Source of the DNA: Sorghum bicolor
Taxonomy: Eukaryota > Streptophyta > Magnoliopsida > Poales > Poaceae
Direction of reading: 5' to 3'
Length of the DNA: 64,000 nucleotides
Assembly (NCBI RefSeq): GCF_000003195.3
Contig: NC_012870.2
Location: 27,362,202-27,426,201, forward strand
In this document: positions 46,772 through 59,252 of the stretch, piece after piece
Numbering within the stretch: position 1 is the first letter of the stretch
Layout: every line of letters starts with the position of its first letter
Program-made: the position numbers and the translations under genes
The notes under the pieces: generated by a model
Seen by the model: the letters and a program-made list of their open reading frames with translations, nothing else
What the model was told of the DNA's origin: nothing
Database searches by the model: none

Positions 46772-49104
46772 TGAGGTCTGAAGACATACAGCTTGAACAG
46801 AACTGTTCTGAGGAGACCATAGCACCGAGTCAGGTGTGTAGAGAGAAGATAGTTATACACGAAGAGCGGGCGCCGCCGGAACCACCGACTACGCTATCTA
46901 GCGAATCCCAGGACGAATGAGAAAACGGAGAGTCCCGTTCGGAGGACGTAAAAACACCGAACGCCTTGCCAAAAGGTAAACTTGGTAGTTATCTTTTTCC
47001 TTTCAATTATTTAAAATAGTTTTGTTAGTTAATCAGGTTCATATCATCTTGAAAAGAAAATAAAAATGTTAAAAATAGTAAGCCCCATGTGAGAATGCTC
47101 ATGGCATAAAACCCATAAGTACATTCACTGTGGTGGCGTAAAAATAAAATAAATATATTCCTGTCCTATAAAAATAAAAATACAAAAAAAAATTTATGAT
47201 CCTACTAAAGAGAGTAACATTTATTGAGGAGGCTCAATATGATAAAGGCTAAATATTTATGCTAACACTTAACTAGTTCCACAAAGCTTTGTTGTCTATT
47301 TGAGCTCCACAGAATTCAAGGATCAAAGAAGACTAGCAGACGGAGGACATCCTAATCGCTGTCAGAGTGCTGCCGACATTCAAATACACCTCCGCCACCT
47401 GCTAGCTACATCAAAAGGAATTATGTCAAAATCCAGCTTGGGGGAGAGCACCCCCATTTATCCAGCTAAGTATTCTACTCACGTTTATACTTTACTCTAA
47501 TAATAAAAAGATGCATAATCATATAAACCCAAATAAAGATTTTGTGCTTATATACATATATCTTTGCTTAGTTTGCTAAATAAATAAATAAATAAAGTTT
47601 GCTATGAACCCTCATGATAAGCTCTCACATGGATATGATGAATAGTTGCTCTACCATGACTAGTTCTCAAAATTGAAATCTCTCTCAAGTTTAGGCATGA
47701 CTGTTATTAATTAAGATTTGCTCTAAACCTGAACTTGTGGGAACAGTACTTGATCTAAAGTCTAAGTCGTTAACGGATATGATATGGGAAGGTTGAGCTG
47801 CTGTTTATCTGTTCCTAGAGATGCTAGAATTCTGGAGAATTTTATCTTTGAAAATCTTTAAAATGTTGCATGATGAGTTCCTGTATGATGAGTGTTTAAA
47901 TTCCTACCACAGCCATATATACATGCTTGCTAGACTATGAGCCACACATTTACTTTTTACTACTTATGAGCATTGAGTGTGGTCAAGCTGTGTAGACCCT
48001 TAGGAGCTTGTCATGTGGTTAAATCAAGATTCACTTGCACGTTCACTCATACATGCTACTTCTACTTCGGAAGTACGCATCCACATATGTCCATCCATTT
48101 CCATCTCCAGAACCACCCAAAAATATTCTACTCCTAATCTGGGAGAGAATAGCCAAAAACATTCTCCTATTTCTGTTTTTCCCTGTGAAATAAATGCTCA
48201 AGTTATCTTGGTTACTACCACTTGCTATATTATTTCATGAGATGAGTGCTCTAAAAAAAGAGAGAAAAAAATACGAGGAAATAAAAAGGGGCAAGTGCCC
48301 GGAACCTCGAAAGAAAAGAAAAAGTGAGACGAGAGGTAAAAATGGACAAGTGTCCGACAGTAGAATTAGGGGTACAAGATACCCACCTGAGAGAAAAGAA
48401 AAAGAAAACATAGAGCATCTCATTCTCCTCAGAAAGTTTTAAAAGTGCAAGAAAGGTATGTATTCCCTCAAAAGAGCATATGTAGAATTAGACTTTCACC
48501 ATTGTTATCACCATCATCACCATATACTATTCATTCGCCACACATGCACATCTTGATTTGACTTATTGACTTGTTCTTCTGGATCCATGGTTTGACTATG
48601 CAATAAATGTCTTGTAAGTATGTATTAGCTGTCTCCCACCTATGAGCTCCAGATATCAAAGCCTTATTAGAGTAGGGTGAGAGAGAAGGCAATGTCACTA
48701 TGCCTTATACCACAAATACCACATACTTTGAGAGAAGGCATATACCAATACTGCCTTGGTAAGGATCCAGAAATACCACAAAAGAGAGACTAGAGAGAGT
48801 CATACAAGGAATCTCTGAGTTTTATTTGAAAATCTGCAAAAACTCCAGAGCTATAGTTAATCGAAGAACAAGAGACATGGTGCTTGACTAGACTGTTCTA
48901 TCTTTTAACTACTCAAGACAGAAGTGACGGTTACAAGTCCCATGGTGAAAGGTAAATGAGTAAGTTTTAAGTCTTAACAGTTTACTCTAACCAGAGATGA
49001 GATCTTGTTTAAACGCATGTGTATCTTTAAGTTATGAAACCACTGCAGAAACTCTTGAGTTCATCTTTGCTCAGGGACGAGCAAAGGTTAAGCTTGGGGG
49101 AGCT
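46772..49104. other. Non-coding interior of the nested element, second part
   Basis: AT-rich, with several short open frames but no motif. A second polypurine-like motif (agcttgggggaga) lies at 47438-47450. The real polypurine tract (aagcttgggggagct) is at 49090-49104, directly before the 3' LTR. Confidence 0.5.
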
Positions 49105-50384
49105 TGTTGACGGTCCTTAATGCTCATATTTAACAATCAATTAATCATAGAAAAGGATCCAAATGCAACCAACACCTAGACTTAGGGTTTTATCTGACAG
49201 AATTCCACAAGTTTTGGTGTTTGTCTATTTCTGCAGGGGGTTATCAGGAAATATGGAAGAAAGGCCCACACGTCGGGTTTACATAGAGATATTAACGTGC
49301 CGCACAATTTTCTATCATCTAGAAGACTCCAGAAGCCACGGGACCGAAGCGGAGGCCGAGAGGACACAGGGACAGGGCGCCCGCCCTCCTTTCCTGGGCG
49401 CCCGCCCTCAGCCAGAGTCCAATCAGGACTCTCTTTCGGGATATTGCTCCACCGACCTAAAGGATCAACAATAACCGTTCAATCAATGTCGGTTTGATCC
49501 AACGGCTCAGATTCACTTGAAGGGACTATAAAACCAGACCCCCCTGGCCCCTGGAGATCATACCTCTTCTACAGAATCAAAGCTAGGGTTTCAATTCTTC
49601 ATCCAAGTAGAGAGGATCCCTCTAGTTCTTCTAGTTCTACCTCTAGTTCATCTAGATCTAGTTCTAGTTCATCTAGTTCTAGTTCTAGTTCCTCTAGTTC
49701 TAGTTCTAGTTAGTTCTAGTTGTAATCTAGAAAATAGGGAGATAGAAGAGGAGAGCGGAGGAGGAGCCGGATCTGTCGGATCTTCCTCAACATTATACTT
49801 TTGCAGCATCTGGTTCGTTCTTCATCGTTCTCCAGGTTCTTCAATTCATAATTCCTGAGTTCTTTAATTACTTTTATTTACATTCAAGTTATTTATTGGA
49901 TTCCCGCTTGCATCAAGTGCTCTAGTCTTTATAACGCTAGAGTAGTAATTAATAGATTAGACGTGGTGTTTAGTCTTGCGATTACCTGGAATTGCACCCA
50001 ATCCCACGGATTGTTGTGGTAGCCCTAGGGTAGTGACAGCCCTAACGGTCGACGTATTCCACCACATTCGGATCGGTGTTTGTAGGACCGTAGTCAGACC
50101 TTCCTAGCCCCCTTCTGATCTCTTTCTGTGGTTAGTGCTCTGATGTCCCGATATAGATAATCTTGAAGTAATTCTTGATTCTTAGATCAACTAGAGAACT
50201 CTCAGGAAACTTCCTCTCTTCCCACCAAAAACAATTATATAGTTATCCTTGGGCGATCTTGGATCTTAATTAGTACACTCACGTTCCCTGTGGAAAATCG
50301 ATACTCTGAAATACTCCCGGGTGAAGGCTACATCGGTATCCGTGCGCTTGCGGATTTTTCTGTTTGCGTTTAAAATACCCAACA
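49105..50384 (+). repeat. 3' LTR of the nested element
   Basis: Same length as the 5' LTR; TATA box at about 49527-49535. Confidence 0.93.
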
Positions 50385-50389
50385 GCCAT

Positions 50390-52058
50390 ACGCAGGGCCA
50401 AGTTCCCGGCACGATTCCGACAGCCCGCCAACCTCACCAAGTACTTAGGGGAAACGAACCCTGAACTCTGGCTGGCGGATTACCGCCTGGCATGTCAGCT
50501 AGGCGGGGCAGATGACGACATGCTTATCATCCGCAATCTCCCACTCCACCTGGCCGACACGGCTAGGGCATGGCTCGAGCACCTCCCTGGGCGCATGATC
50601 CATGACTGGGCAGACCTGGTCAGGGTCTTTGTCGGGAACTTCCAAGGCACATACGTGCGCCCTGGGAACTCCTGGGACCTCAGGAGCTGCCGACAGAAGC
50701 CTGACGAGTCCCTCCGTGACTTCATCAGGCGATTCTCCAAACAATGCACCGAGCTCCCCAACATCACGGACTCCGACGTGATCGGAGCCTTCATTTCCGG
50801 TACCGCCTGCAAGGAGTTGGTACACGAGCTCGGACGCAAGACCCCCACGAGCACTAGCCAGCTGCTCGACATCGCCACCAACTTTGCCTCAGGCGAGGAG
50901 GCAGTCGGCGCCATCTTCTCCGACGGTGCGACTAAGGGGAAACAGAAGGCTGAGGCCACCGAGGCCTCGAGCTCGCGCGACCCAAAGAAGAAGAAGAAGG
51001 GTCACAAGGGGAAGCAGGGACAGCCGGACGACAACCTGGTCGCTGCGGTAGATCGCAAGAACCCCAAGCGGGCTCCTGCTGGCCCTGGCCTTTTCGACAA
51101 AATGTTGAAGAAGCCATGCCCCTATCACAGGGGACCAACCAAGCACACCCTCGAGGAGTGCACCGTCCTCCGTCGGTACTATACCGACATCATCACCAAG
51201 GAGAACACCGAAGAGCCTCCCAAGGACGACGACCCCGAAGGGGAGGTTTTCCCCAAGATCAAGAACTGCCTTCTGATCTTTGGGGGACGCGCGGCTCGCC
51301 TCACTGTGAGTCAAAGGAAGCGCGAACTACGAGAGGTTTGCGCAGTCAGCGCTGCTGCGCCCTCGTACCTTAAATGGTCCGAGAGTGCGATCACGTTCGA
51401 CCGACAGGATCACCCGGATCGGATTCCCAATCCCGGGAGCTATCCGTTGATCGTCGACCCCATCATCGCCGAGACCCGTCTCACTAAGGTACTGATGGAT
51501 GGGGGCAGTGGCCTCAACATACTCTATGCCGAGACTCTGGCCCTCATGGGGATCAGTAAGTCCCGGTTGAGGAACGACACTGCACCATTCCATGGAGTGG
51601 TGCCGGGACATCGTGCCCACCCCCTCGGACAAATCGATCTACCCGTCTGCTTCGGGACCCCCAACAACTTCAGACAGGAGGTCCTCACTTTTGACGTAGT
51701 TGGGTTCCCAGGGACCTACCACGCCATCCTGGGACGACCATGTTACGCCAAGTTCATGGCCGTCCCCAACTACACTTACCTCAAGCTCAAGATGCCAGGA
51801 CCAAAGGGCATCATCACCATCAGCACGACCAGCCAGCACGCCTACCAGTGCGACGTCGAGTGCGTCGAGCAGGCCGAGGCTCTGGCAGAATCTCTGGCCA
51901 TCCTTACCGGCCTCGGTGACTGCGACCAGGACGTCCCCGACCCCAAACGTCACGCCGGGAGCTTCGAGCCGGCGGAGGAGACCAAGCTAGTTTTCCTCGA
52001 CCCCGGGACCTCTGAAGGCAAGGCACTGAGGATCAGCTCCAGCCTCGACCCCAAATAG
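50390..52058 (+). pseudogene. gag-PR: gag C-terminal part and aspartic protease of the outer element
   Basis: Continuation of the interrupted gag frame. It contains the retrotransposon gag domain (ARAWLEHLPGRMIHDWADL through DESLRDFIRRFSKQC), a Lys-rich basic stretch, a Cys/His region CPYHRGPTKHTLEEC and a protease domain. The protease site reads VLMDGGSGLNILY (DGGS rather than the common DTG/DSG), followed by the AILGRP flap-like block. The frame ends at TAG (52056-52058) exactly between protease and RT, and the RT frame goes on in phase after it. Confidence 0.85.
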
Positions 52059-53969
52059 GAAGTGGTGCTCGTCGACTTTCTCCGCGCGAACGCCGACATA
52101 TTTGCGTGGGGTCCCTCGGACATGCCTGGCATACCGAGGGAGGTCGCCGAGCACTCCTTGGACATCCGAGCCGGCTCCAAACCCGTGAAGCAACACCTGC
52201 GCCGATTCGACGAGGAAAAGCGCCGGGCCATCGGAGAGGAGATCCACAAGCTGCTGGCGGCCGGATTCATCAAGGAGGTATTCCATCCCGGGTGGTTAGC
52301 CAACCCCGTGCTAGTTAAAAAGAAAAATGGGAAGTGGAGGATGTGTGTAGACTACACTAGTTTAAATAAAGCATGTCCAAAGAATCCCTTTCCATTACCT
52401 CGTATCGATCAGATAGTCGACTCCACCGCGGGATGTGAAATTTTATCTTTTCTTGATGCTTACTCCGGCTACCACCAAATCAAGATGAAAGAGTCCGACC
52501 AGCTCGCGACTTCGTTCATCACCCCTTTCGGGATGTATTGCTACGTAACCATGCCTTTTGGCCTCAAGAACGCGGGGGCTACATATCAACGATGTATGCT
52601 CCAGGTTTTTGGGAACCTTATAGGCAAAACGGTAGAGGCATACGTAGACGACATCGTCGTCAAATCCAGGAAAGCGAGTGGCCTGGTTGCCAACCTGGAA
52701 GAAACATTCCGATGCCTCAGGGCAAAAGGGATTAGACTCAACCCCGAAAAGTGTGTATTCGGGGTCCCCCGAGGCATGCTCCTTGGGTTTATCGTGTCTG
52801 AGCGAGGGATCGAGGCCAACCCAGAAAAGGTCTCGGCCATCACGGATATGGGTCCCGTCCGTAACCTAAAGGGAGTACAGAGGGTAATGGGATGTCTTGC
52901 CTCCCTAAGCCGTTTCATTTCTCGCCTCGGAGAAAAAGGGCTGCCTCTGTATAGGTTACTTAGGAAATCTGAGCACTTTTCCTGGACCCTCGAGGCCCAG
53001 GGAGCCCTTGACAAGCTCAAGGCTCTGCTCACCAAACCTCCCATCCTGGTGCCCCCCGCCGAGGGGGAACCACTTCTTCTTTACGTCGCAGCCACTGATC
53101 AGGTGGCCAGCGCAGCTATCGTGGTCGAAAGGAAGGAAGAAGGGCACGCCCTGCCGGTCCAAAGGCCGGTATACTTCATCAGTGAAGTACTCTCCGACAC
53201 AAAAACCGGATACCCCCAGATCCAAAAATTACTCTACGCTGTAGTGTTGGCTCGGCGCAAGCTCCGACATTACTTTGAATCACACCCGGTCTCGGTGGTT
53301 TCATCTTTCCCTTTGGGAGAAGTGATTCAAAACCGAGAGGCCAATGGAAGGATTGCCAAATGGGCTATAGAGCTCATGGGCGATGGGATCACCTATGAGC
53401 CTCGCAAAGCCATAAAATCCCAGGTCCTGGCAGACTTTGTGGCGGAGTGGACTGGGACTCAGCTCCCACCCCCACAAATCCAGCACGAATGCTGGACCAT
53501 GTACTTCGACGGGTCTCTGATGAAAACTGGGGCCGGCGCAGGCCTTGTCTTCATCTCACCCCTCGGGGTAAGGATGCGATACGCAATCCGGCTCCACTTC
53601 CCCGCTTCAAACAATACAGCAGAGTATGAGGCCCTTGTGAACGGTCTTCACATCGCGATCGAACTGGGGATCAAGTGGCTCGACATCCGAGGCGATTCCA
53701 GACTCGTCATCGACCAAGTCATGAAAGAATCTAGCTGCCATGACCCAAAGATGGACGCATACTACAAGGCGGTTCGACGCCTGGAAGAGAAATTCGACGG
53801 CCTCAAACTTAACCACGTGTTAAGAAAGTATAATGAAGCCGCCGACGCGCTCGCCAAGATGGCATCCGAGCGGGCCACTGTCCCCCAGGATGTTTTCGTC
53901 AGCGACATCTACAAACCTTCCGTCGACTACAAGGACGACGGGGGGTCGGATAAGCCCCAAAACAAATAG
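52059..53969 (+). pseudogene. RT-RH: Reverse transcriptase and RNase H of the outer element
   Basis: 636 codons in phase with the frame before it. The RT core has [45 protein letters not shown] and the active-site YVDD (about residues 195-198), followed by the thumb and connection. An RNase H domain starts at about residue 480 with MYFDGS, then NTAEYEAL and GDSRLVIDQ, and ends near [12 protein letters not shown]. No internal stop. It ends at TAG (53967-53969), again with the frame continuing in phase behind it. Confidence 0.9.
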
Positions 53970-55291
53970 AGTGCCGACCCCAAAGACGCTGTCGCCCAAG
54001 AACAGGAGGCCATGGACATCGAGCCAGAGCCACCTGCGACTGACGACTCGCCTGATTGGCGCTACCCTTTGCTTCAACGCCTGGTCGATGGCACTCTGCC
54101 CCTGGACCAGGCTGAAGCGAGACGCGTGGCTCGACGTGCCAAGACCTTTGTCCTCCTCGATGGGGAAATGTACAAACGCAGCCCCTCGGGCATCCTCATG
54201 CGTTGCATCCCACATCAGGAAGGAGTCAAGCTCCTACAGGACATACACTCGGGGGCTTGTGGCCATCACGCCGCAGCTCGAACGTTGGTAGGAAATGCCT
54301 TTCGACAGGGTTTTTATTGGCCAACCGCTGTAGCCGACGCCACAGAAATCGTAAGGACCTGTGAGGGATGCCAGTTTTACGCTCGGCAGATACATCAGCC
54401 CGCCCAGGCCTTGCAGACGATCCCCATCACCTGGCCTTTCGCCGTCTGGGGCCTCGACCTAGTCGGGCCCCTACAGAAAGCGCCCGGGGGCTTCACCCAC
54501 GTGCTTGTTGCAATCGACAAGTTCTCCAAGTGGATCGAGGTCCGACCCATCACAAGGATCAAGGCCGAACAAGCGGTACTATTCTTCACGGATATCGTCC
54601 ATCGATTCGGAGTGCCGAACTCCATAATCACCGACAACGGCACACAGTTCACCGAACGAAAATTCCTACAGTTCTGTGACAGACACCACATACGTGTGGA
54701 CTGGGCGGCAGTTGCTCACCCCAAGACCAATGGTCAGGTCGAGCGCGCCAATGGCATGATCCTCCAGGGCTTGAAGCCCAGGATCTTCAACCGCCTGAAC
54801 AAGTTTGGCAAAAGGTGGCTCAAACAGCTACGACCGTCGTCTGGAGTCTGAGAACCTCCCGAAGCCGAGCCACGGGCTTCACCCCGTTCTTCATGGTCTA
54901 TGGGTCGGAAGCCATCCTCCCCACCGACCTGGAGTACGGGTCTCCAAGGGTACAAGCCTACGACGAAAACAGCAGCAAGACGTTCCAAGAAGACGCGCTG
55001 GACCAGCTCGACGAAGCCAGGGACGTAGCCCTCCTGCACTCCGCCAAGTACCAGCAGGCCCTCCGCCGATACCATGCGCGGCGGATCCGAGGCTGAGCAT
55101 TTCAAGTCGGCGACTTGGTGCTAAGGCTCAGACAGAGCAACAAGGGTCGTCACAAGTTCACACCTCCCTGGGAAGGACCCTACGTCATCGCCAAAATCCT
55201 CCGACCCGGGACCTACAAGCTCGCCAATGAAGCAGGGGAGGTCTTCAAAAATGCATGGAACATAGAACAGCTACGTCGCTTTTTCCCTTAG
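53970..55291 (+). pseudogene. INT: Integrase of the outer element, frameshifted
   Basis: The zinc-binding part (HHAAARTL ... CEGCQFYA) is followed by the DDE core with GLDLVGP, ITDNGTQF and GQVERANG, which carry the three acidic residues. The frame shifts near 54815-54835. The continuation (TGFTPFFMVYGSEA) runs in another frame to a TGA at 55094-55096. After that the C-terminal domain (FQVGDLVLR, WEGPYVIAKI, WNIEQLRRFFP) reaches a TAG at 55289-55291. At least two lesions make it inactive. Confidence 0.85.
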
Positions 55292-55892
55292 AACTTTTGT
55301 AAAAATTTCTCATTTGTTCGTCACCTTGGAAGAATAAATGAAAAATTAAGTCATATGGTCCTTTTCTATCAGGGAGCCTCGGACCTGCCCAGCAGAGTCC
55401 GAGCCTCCCTCGGGGGCTACATAGGGGGGAACCCCCGTGTCAACTCCAAATCTTTTTTCTTTTTTCGTGCAAGTCAAAAGAACCCCGACCCAAGGTCTTC
55501 CCCCTTTTTCTCTTAGAAAGTTTCAAGAAAACCAGAAATTCGCCCCACAAATCTTAAGGCATGGGCCCTAGGAAAGGTCAGCGCTCACGAGCAAAAGACC
55601 GCTCCTACTCACCTTAGATTCGGGGGATAATTTCGGACTTCTAAAAACTACTAAGGGAAAAAAGGAAAAGGACTTAGGCTTGGGGTTTCTGGCTATCGCA
55701 AGCAGCTTACCCGACCTCGCGCTGCCGAGGTCGGATCGGCATAAGGAAAAAGAAAATAAGACATTCACGAAAAAAGATTAAAGAGTAATTACACAAATAT
55801 CTACATTCAACATTAAACGTTGTATAATACAAGGCCTACTGGCCCCAACACCCACAAAAAGAAAAAAAAAGAAAAACTAAGAATTCTATGGC

Positions 55893-58800
55893 CTACTCAG
55901 GTCCTTGACCCCTGAGGGGGGGAAGCTCCGCCTCATCATCAAAAAAGGCGGCCAAGGCGTCTCCAGGGACAGTCGCGGCGTCATCGAGCCTCTGCACCTC
56001 CTCCTGGGCTTCTACTTCGTCGTCAGGGAGGACGTAGCCCTCACAAACCGCCGGCAAGTCAATGCCGGCGTAGTGAGAGCTCACCACTGCCAAGGCCTTC
56101 TTTACCCCGGTATGGAGCGCCTCCCTCATCTTCTCCCCAGCCCGGGAGTAAAGGGCCTCGACCCGACTCCGCAGCGACGACCCCGACACCGAAACCCCGA
56201 GCCCCACACACGCCGAGGTGACCACGGCTTCAAGAGCCGAGCGGTCCGAAGCCTCAGCGTCGAGGGACTTTTGCAGGGCCTCGGCAGTAGAGGTCGCCTC
56301 GACCACCTTCCTCTCCAAATCTGATCGAAAAACAGAACAAGAAACAGGAAGTCAGGAAAAGCCGACTCAAAAAATATAAAGGGGGTCCAGGGTAAAGGGC
56401 GCAAGTCTTACCCTCGGCACGCTTCTCGTGCTCCGCCGAGCTCTGATGCCAGCGGGCCACCTCGCTCAGAGCCCCGGACAGGTCGGTCTGAGCTTGGTTC
56501 AAGGCAAGGTCTTTTTCGGCGAGCAAAGCTTCAAGCCGAGCGACCTCACCCTTGTACCCCTCAGCTGCCGCTTTCTGCGCCTCGGACTCTTGCGTGAGGG
56601 CCCCAATCCTCTCCTCCAGGGGGGCGACGTTGTCTCGGGCCTCCCGAGCCTCGGTGGCCAGTGCTGAGCACTTCTGCCGAAGGTCGGCAGAAATCTCGCA
56701 CTCCTTCGCGAGCTCCCCCTCGGCCGCCTCCCTGGCAGCCCTCTCCTTCTCGAAGGACGCCCAAGCATCCTTCTCCCGACGGAGAAATACCGATTTCTCC
56801 TGGGAGGTAGCCTTGAGCGCCTGCAAGATCAGAGGTCACACAGGGGGTTAGTACCGTAAGGGTAAGCACAAAACTATTTTATAACACGGATAAAAACCTT
56901 ACCTGAGCCAAATTATACATATCGCGACCCACGAGCTGGGTAGCTCGGTTGAGGGCCTCGACGCCGGCGCGCCCACACGCATCCAGGCCATGCCAGAGAT
57001 AATCCTCTGACGGGTCATCCAGAATGAATCTGGCTCCTCCCTCGGCATCGCCAAGGTTGGGCCAGATCATGGGACTCCTACCCCATCCAGCTTCTTCCTC
57101 CCTCCCCACCGCAGGGGCCTCGGGCGCCGCACTGGACACCACGAGGGCTCGGCTTTCCTCAGCATGCGCAGGCCGGGCCGCACCTCCGAGGTCAACGTCC
57201 TCCGACCCTTGGGGCTTCGGTGCCCCCGCGTCTTGCCCCTGGTGGCGCCCCGCCTCTGCGTAGCCTGGAGGCGGTGGCGACGCAGGCCGAGCCGACCCAG
57301 GAGTCGACTGAGCCCCCCTCTTCACAGCCTTTAGGGGGGCCAGCGCCACCGAAGGAGCTTTTTGCTTACGGCTAGGGGAACAAAGTCAAGTCAGAAGAAA
57401 GAGAAAAACAAAAAATCGACAGAAGAATCAGGAGTCCCATCTTTACCTCGCCCGGGGAGCAGATTTCCTATAGGAGCCCGGGGCTCCTTGCGAGTCCCCC
57501 ACAGCGCCAGGAGCCGGCGGACGAACCCCCGCCTCGACTGCCGACGTCGCAGGGGGCGCTGGGATGGCCTCGACCTGCGACACCTCCGCGGGGGTACCGG
57601 CTCCCGTCCCGGACGTTGGGATGGGCTCGGCCGGACCCTCCGGCGCTACAGACTGAGGGGTCTCCTCCGCCTCGGCCTCCGACGCCTTCTCCCCCTCTTG
57701 GAGGCCCACGGGGGCCGAATCTTCACGAGGGGCGCCGCCCTCGTCGTCCACAACGATTTGGGGGACGGGCTGCCCACCCCCCGGAGTCTGGGTCCCCTCG
57801 CGGGTCTCCGACCCACCTCGGGCCTTTGACCCCTCCGGGGCCTCGATCCCCCCGGCAGGAGGGACTGCGTCGTCCTCCTCCATCAGCTCGTCGAGCCAGT
57901 CGACGTCGCCGCCCCCGCCCTCTATCTCCGAAAATGAAGTCTCAGGAGACGGGGGCAGGGCGACCCCTGCCTTCTCGGCTTCACGGCGGTTCTTGGAGGC
58001 GACCTCCCGTCTCTCCGCCCTTCGCGCCGCCTTAGCTTTTTTGTCTTCCTTGACCTTCTTTTGTTCTTCGTTCCGGGCCCGATTCTTGGCCCGGATCTCC
58101 TTGTCCTCTGGGACAGGGGGTGGGGAGTCCTTGACGGCCCCGATCCCCTGCGGAGCAGGAAGATCAACGAGGAGTCAAGCGAAAGAAGAAACGAAAGCAA
58201 AAGATCAAAATAAAGAACACCTTCTCACCAAAGAAATATAGCCCTTTTCAGGGCGCATCGGCACCACCCGGGAGTTCTTCATCTCCGGGTGCGTGGTCTT
58301 CTCGACCCGGGCAGCGATGTCCGAAGCCGATATCAGCTCGGCTAACATCCTCGTCCCTGCCCAAGGGACGTCCCGGGTCATTTCGAACATTGGCACCCGG
58401 CGCTGCGCCAGCGGAAGCAGGCTCCTCTTGTGGAACGCCGTTGCCACCGTGGCCGCAGTAACTCGGGCCTCTCGCAGCTTCTGAAGCCCCGCAAGATGCG
58501 GGGCGAGCCTTTTCTGCTCCTCGGCCGGAGCGCCCCACGCCCACTTCTGGGGGCCTCTGTCACCATCTTTTCGGAGTACTTCGGCAGAAGACCACCGTCA
58601 TTCCGGAGGTAGAACCACGCGCTCTGCCACCCCCGGTTTGACGACGGCATCGTGGTCCAAATGTACAGTCCGGACCGTTGCTGGCGAAGCTGCAGCGTGC
58701 AGCCGCCGGCCCGCAGGGGGATCTTTTCCTTCCCCACATAGCGGGCCGACATGTCCGCCTTGAAGAGGTGAAGCCAGAGGTTCCAATTGACAGGAACCCC

Positions 58801-59118
58801 CATGAACCCCTCGCAAATCGTGGTGAAGACGGCGGCCTGCATCACCGAGTTTGGGTTCAGGTTGTGCAGCTCCACCTCGTAGTAGTGGAGGATGGCCCTG
58901 ATCAGGCGGCCGGCCGGAACACCGAACCCCCGATCTAGGAACGACAGGAAGCACACCACATAGCCCGGAGGCGGGTTTGGCTCCCTGTCGTTCGCCGAGG
59001 GAACGATCCATTCCGGGAACCCGACGTCCTTGAGAGGACGAAGAATCCCGGCCCTCACGCGCGCCTCCAGCGCGGATTTGGTCACGTTGCTGGGCGGCCA
59101 CGCCTCGACACCGGCCAT
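55893..59118 (-). CDS. Antisense five-exon gene of the outer retrotransposon (PF04195-like)
   Basis: Lies between integrase and 3' LTR on the opposite strand. Exons in transcript order are 58229-59118, 57447-58147, 56903-57371, 56412-56820 and 55893-56320, with GT-AG introns. The exon lengths sum to 2897, one short of a multiple of three. The only frame break is near 58556 in exon 1, and every other junction is in phase, so an undamaged parent would encode about 965 residues. Exon 1 holds a globular domain (GYVVCFLSFLDRGFGVPAGR, LHNLNPNSVMQAAVFTTICE) resembling the family 'putative gypsy type transposon' PF04195. Exon 2 is acidic and Pro-rich, exon 4 is a long coiled coil (LRQKCSALATEAREARDNV), and exon 5 continues it. 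The function is unknown. Extra antisense genes are known in Tat-lineage elements such as Grande and RIRE2. Splice sites were placed by eye. Confidence 0.75.
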
Positions 59119-59243
59119 GGCTCTGGGAGGAAGAAGGAGGCCTGTGCGATGGAGGTAGAAGAGACGGCGGCAGAAGAAGGGGCAGGAGGCAAAGGTTTTG
59201 TGGCGCAAGAGCAAGAGGAAAGAAACCAAAACCCCAGCGGCCG

Positions 59244-59252
59244 CTTTTATAG
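59244..59252 (-). promoter_or_regulatory. TATA box for the antisense gene
   Basis: The minus strand reads ctataaaag about 126 bases upstream of the antisense start codon, followed by a purine/pyrimidine leader without an earlier ATG in a good context. It is a textbook plant TATA box at a plausible distance. Confidence 0.6.

Larger units (their letters stand above)
42759..50384 (+). mobile_element. Nested LTR retrotransposon without RT (LARD-like, tRNA-Asp primed)
   Basis: 7626 bp flanked by gccat at 42754-42758 and 50385-50389. Both LTRs are 1280 bp, starting TGTTGACGG and ending CCCAACA. The internal region (5066 bp) has a tRNA-Asp-type primer site and a polypurine tract, but only broken aspartic-protease-like coding and no RT, RNase H or integrase. 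By structure it is a large retrotransposon derivative, probably mobilised by an Athila/Tat-type relative. LTR divergence is about 13 substitutions in 1280 bases, counted by eye. Confidence 0.93.
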
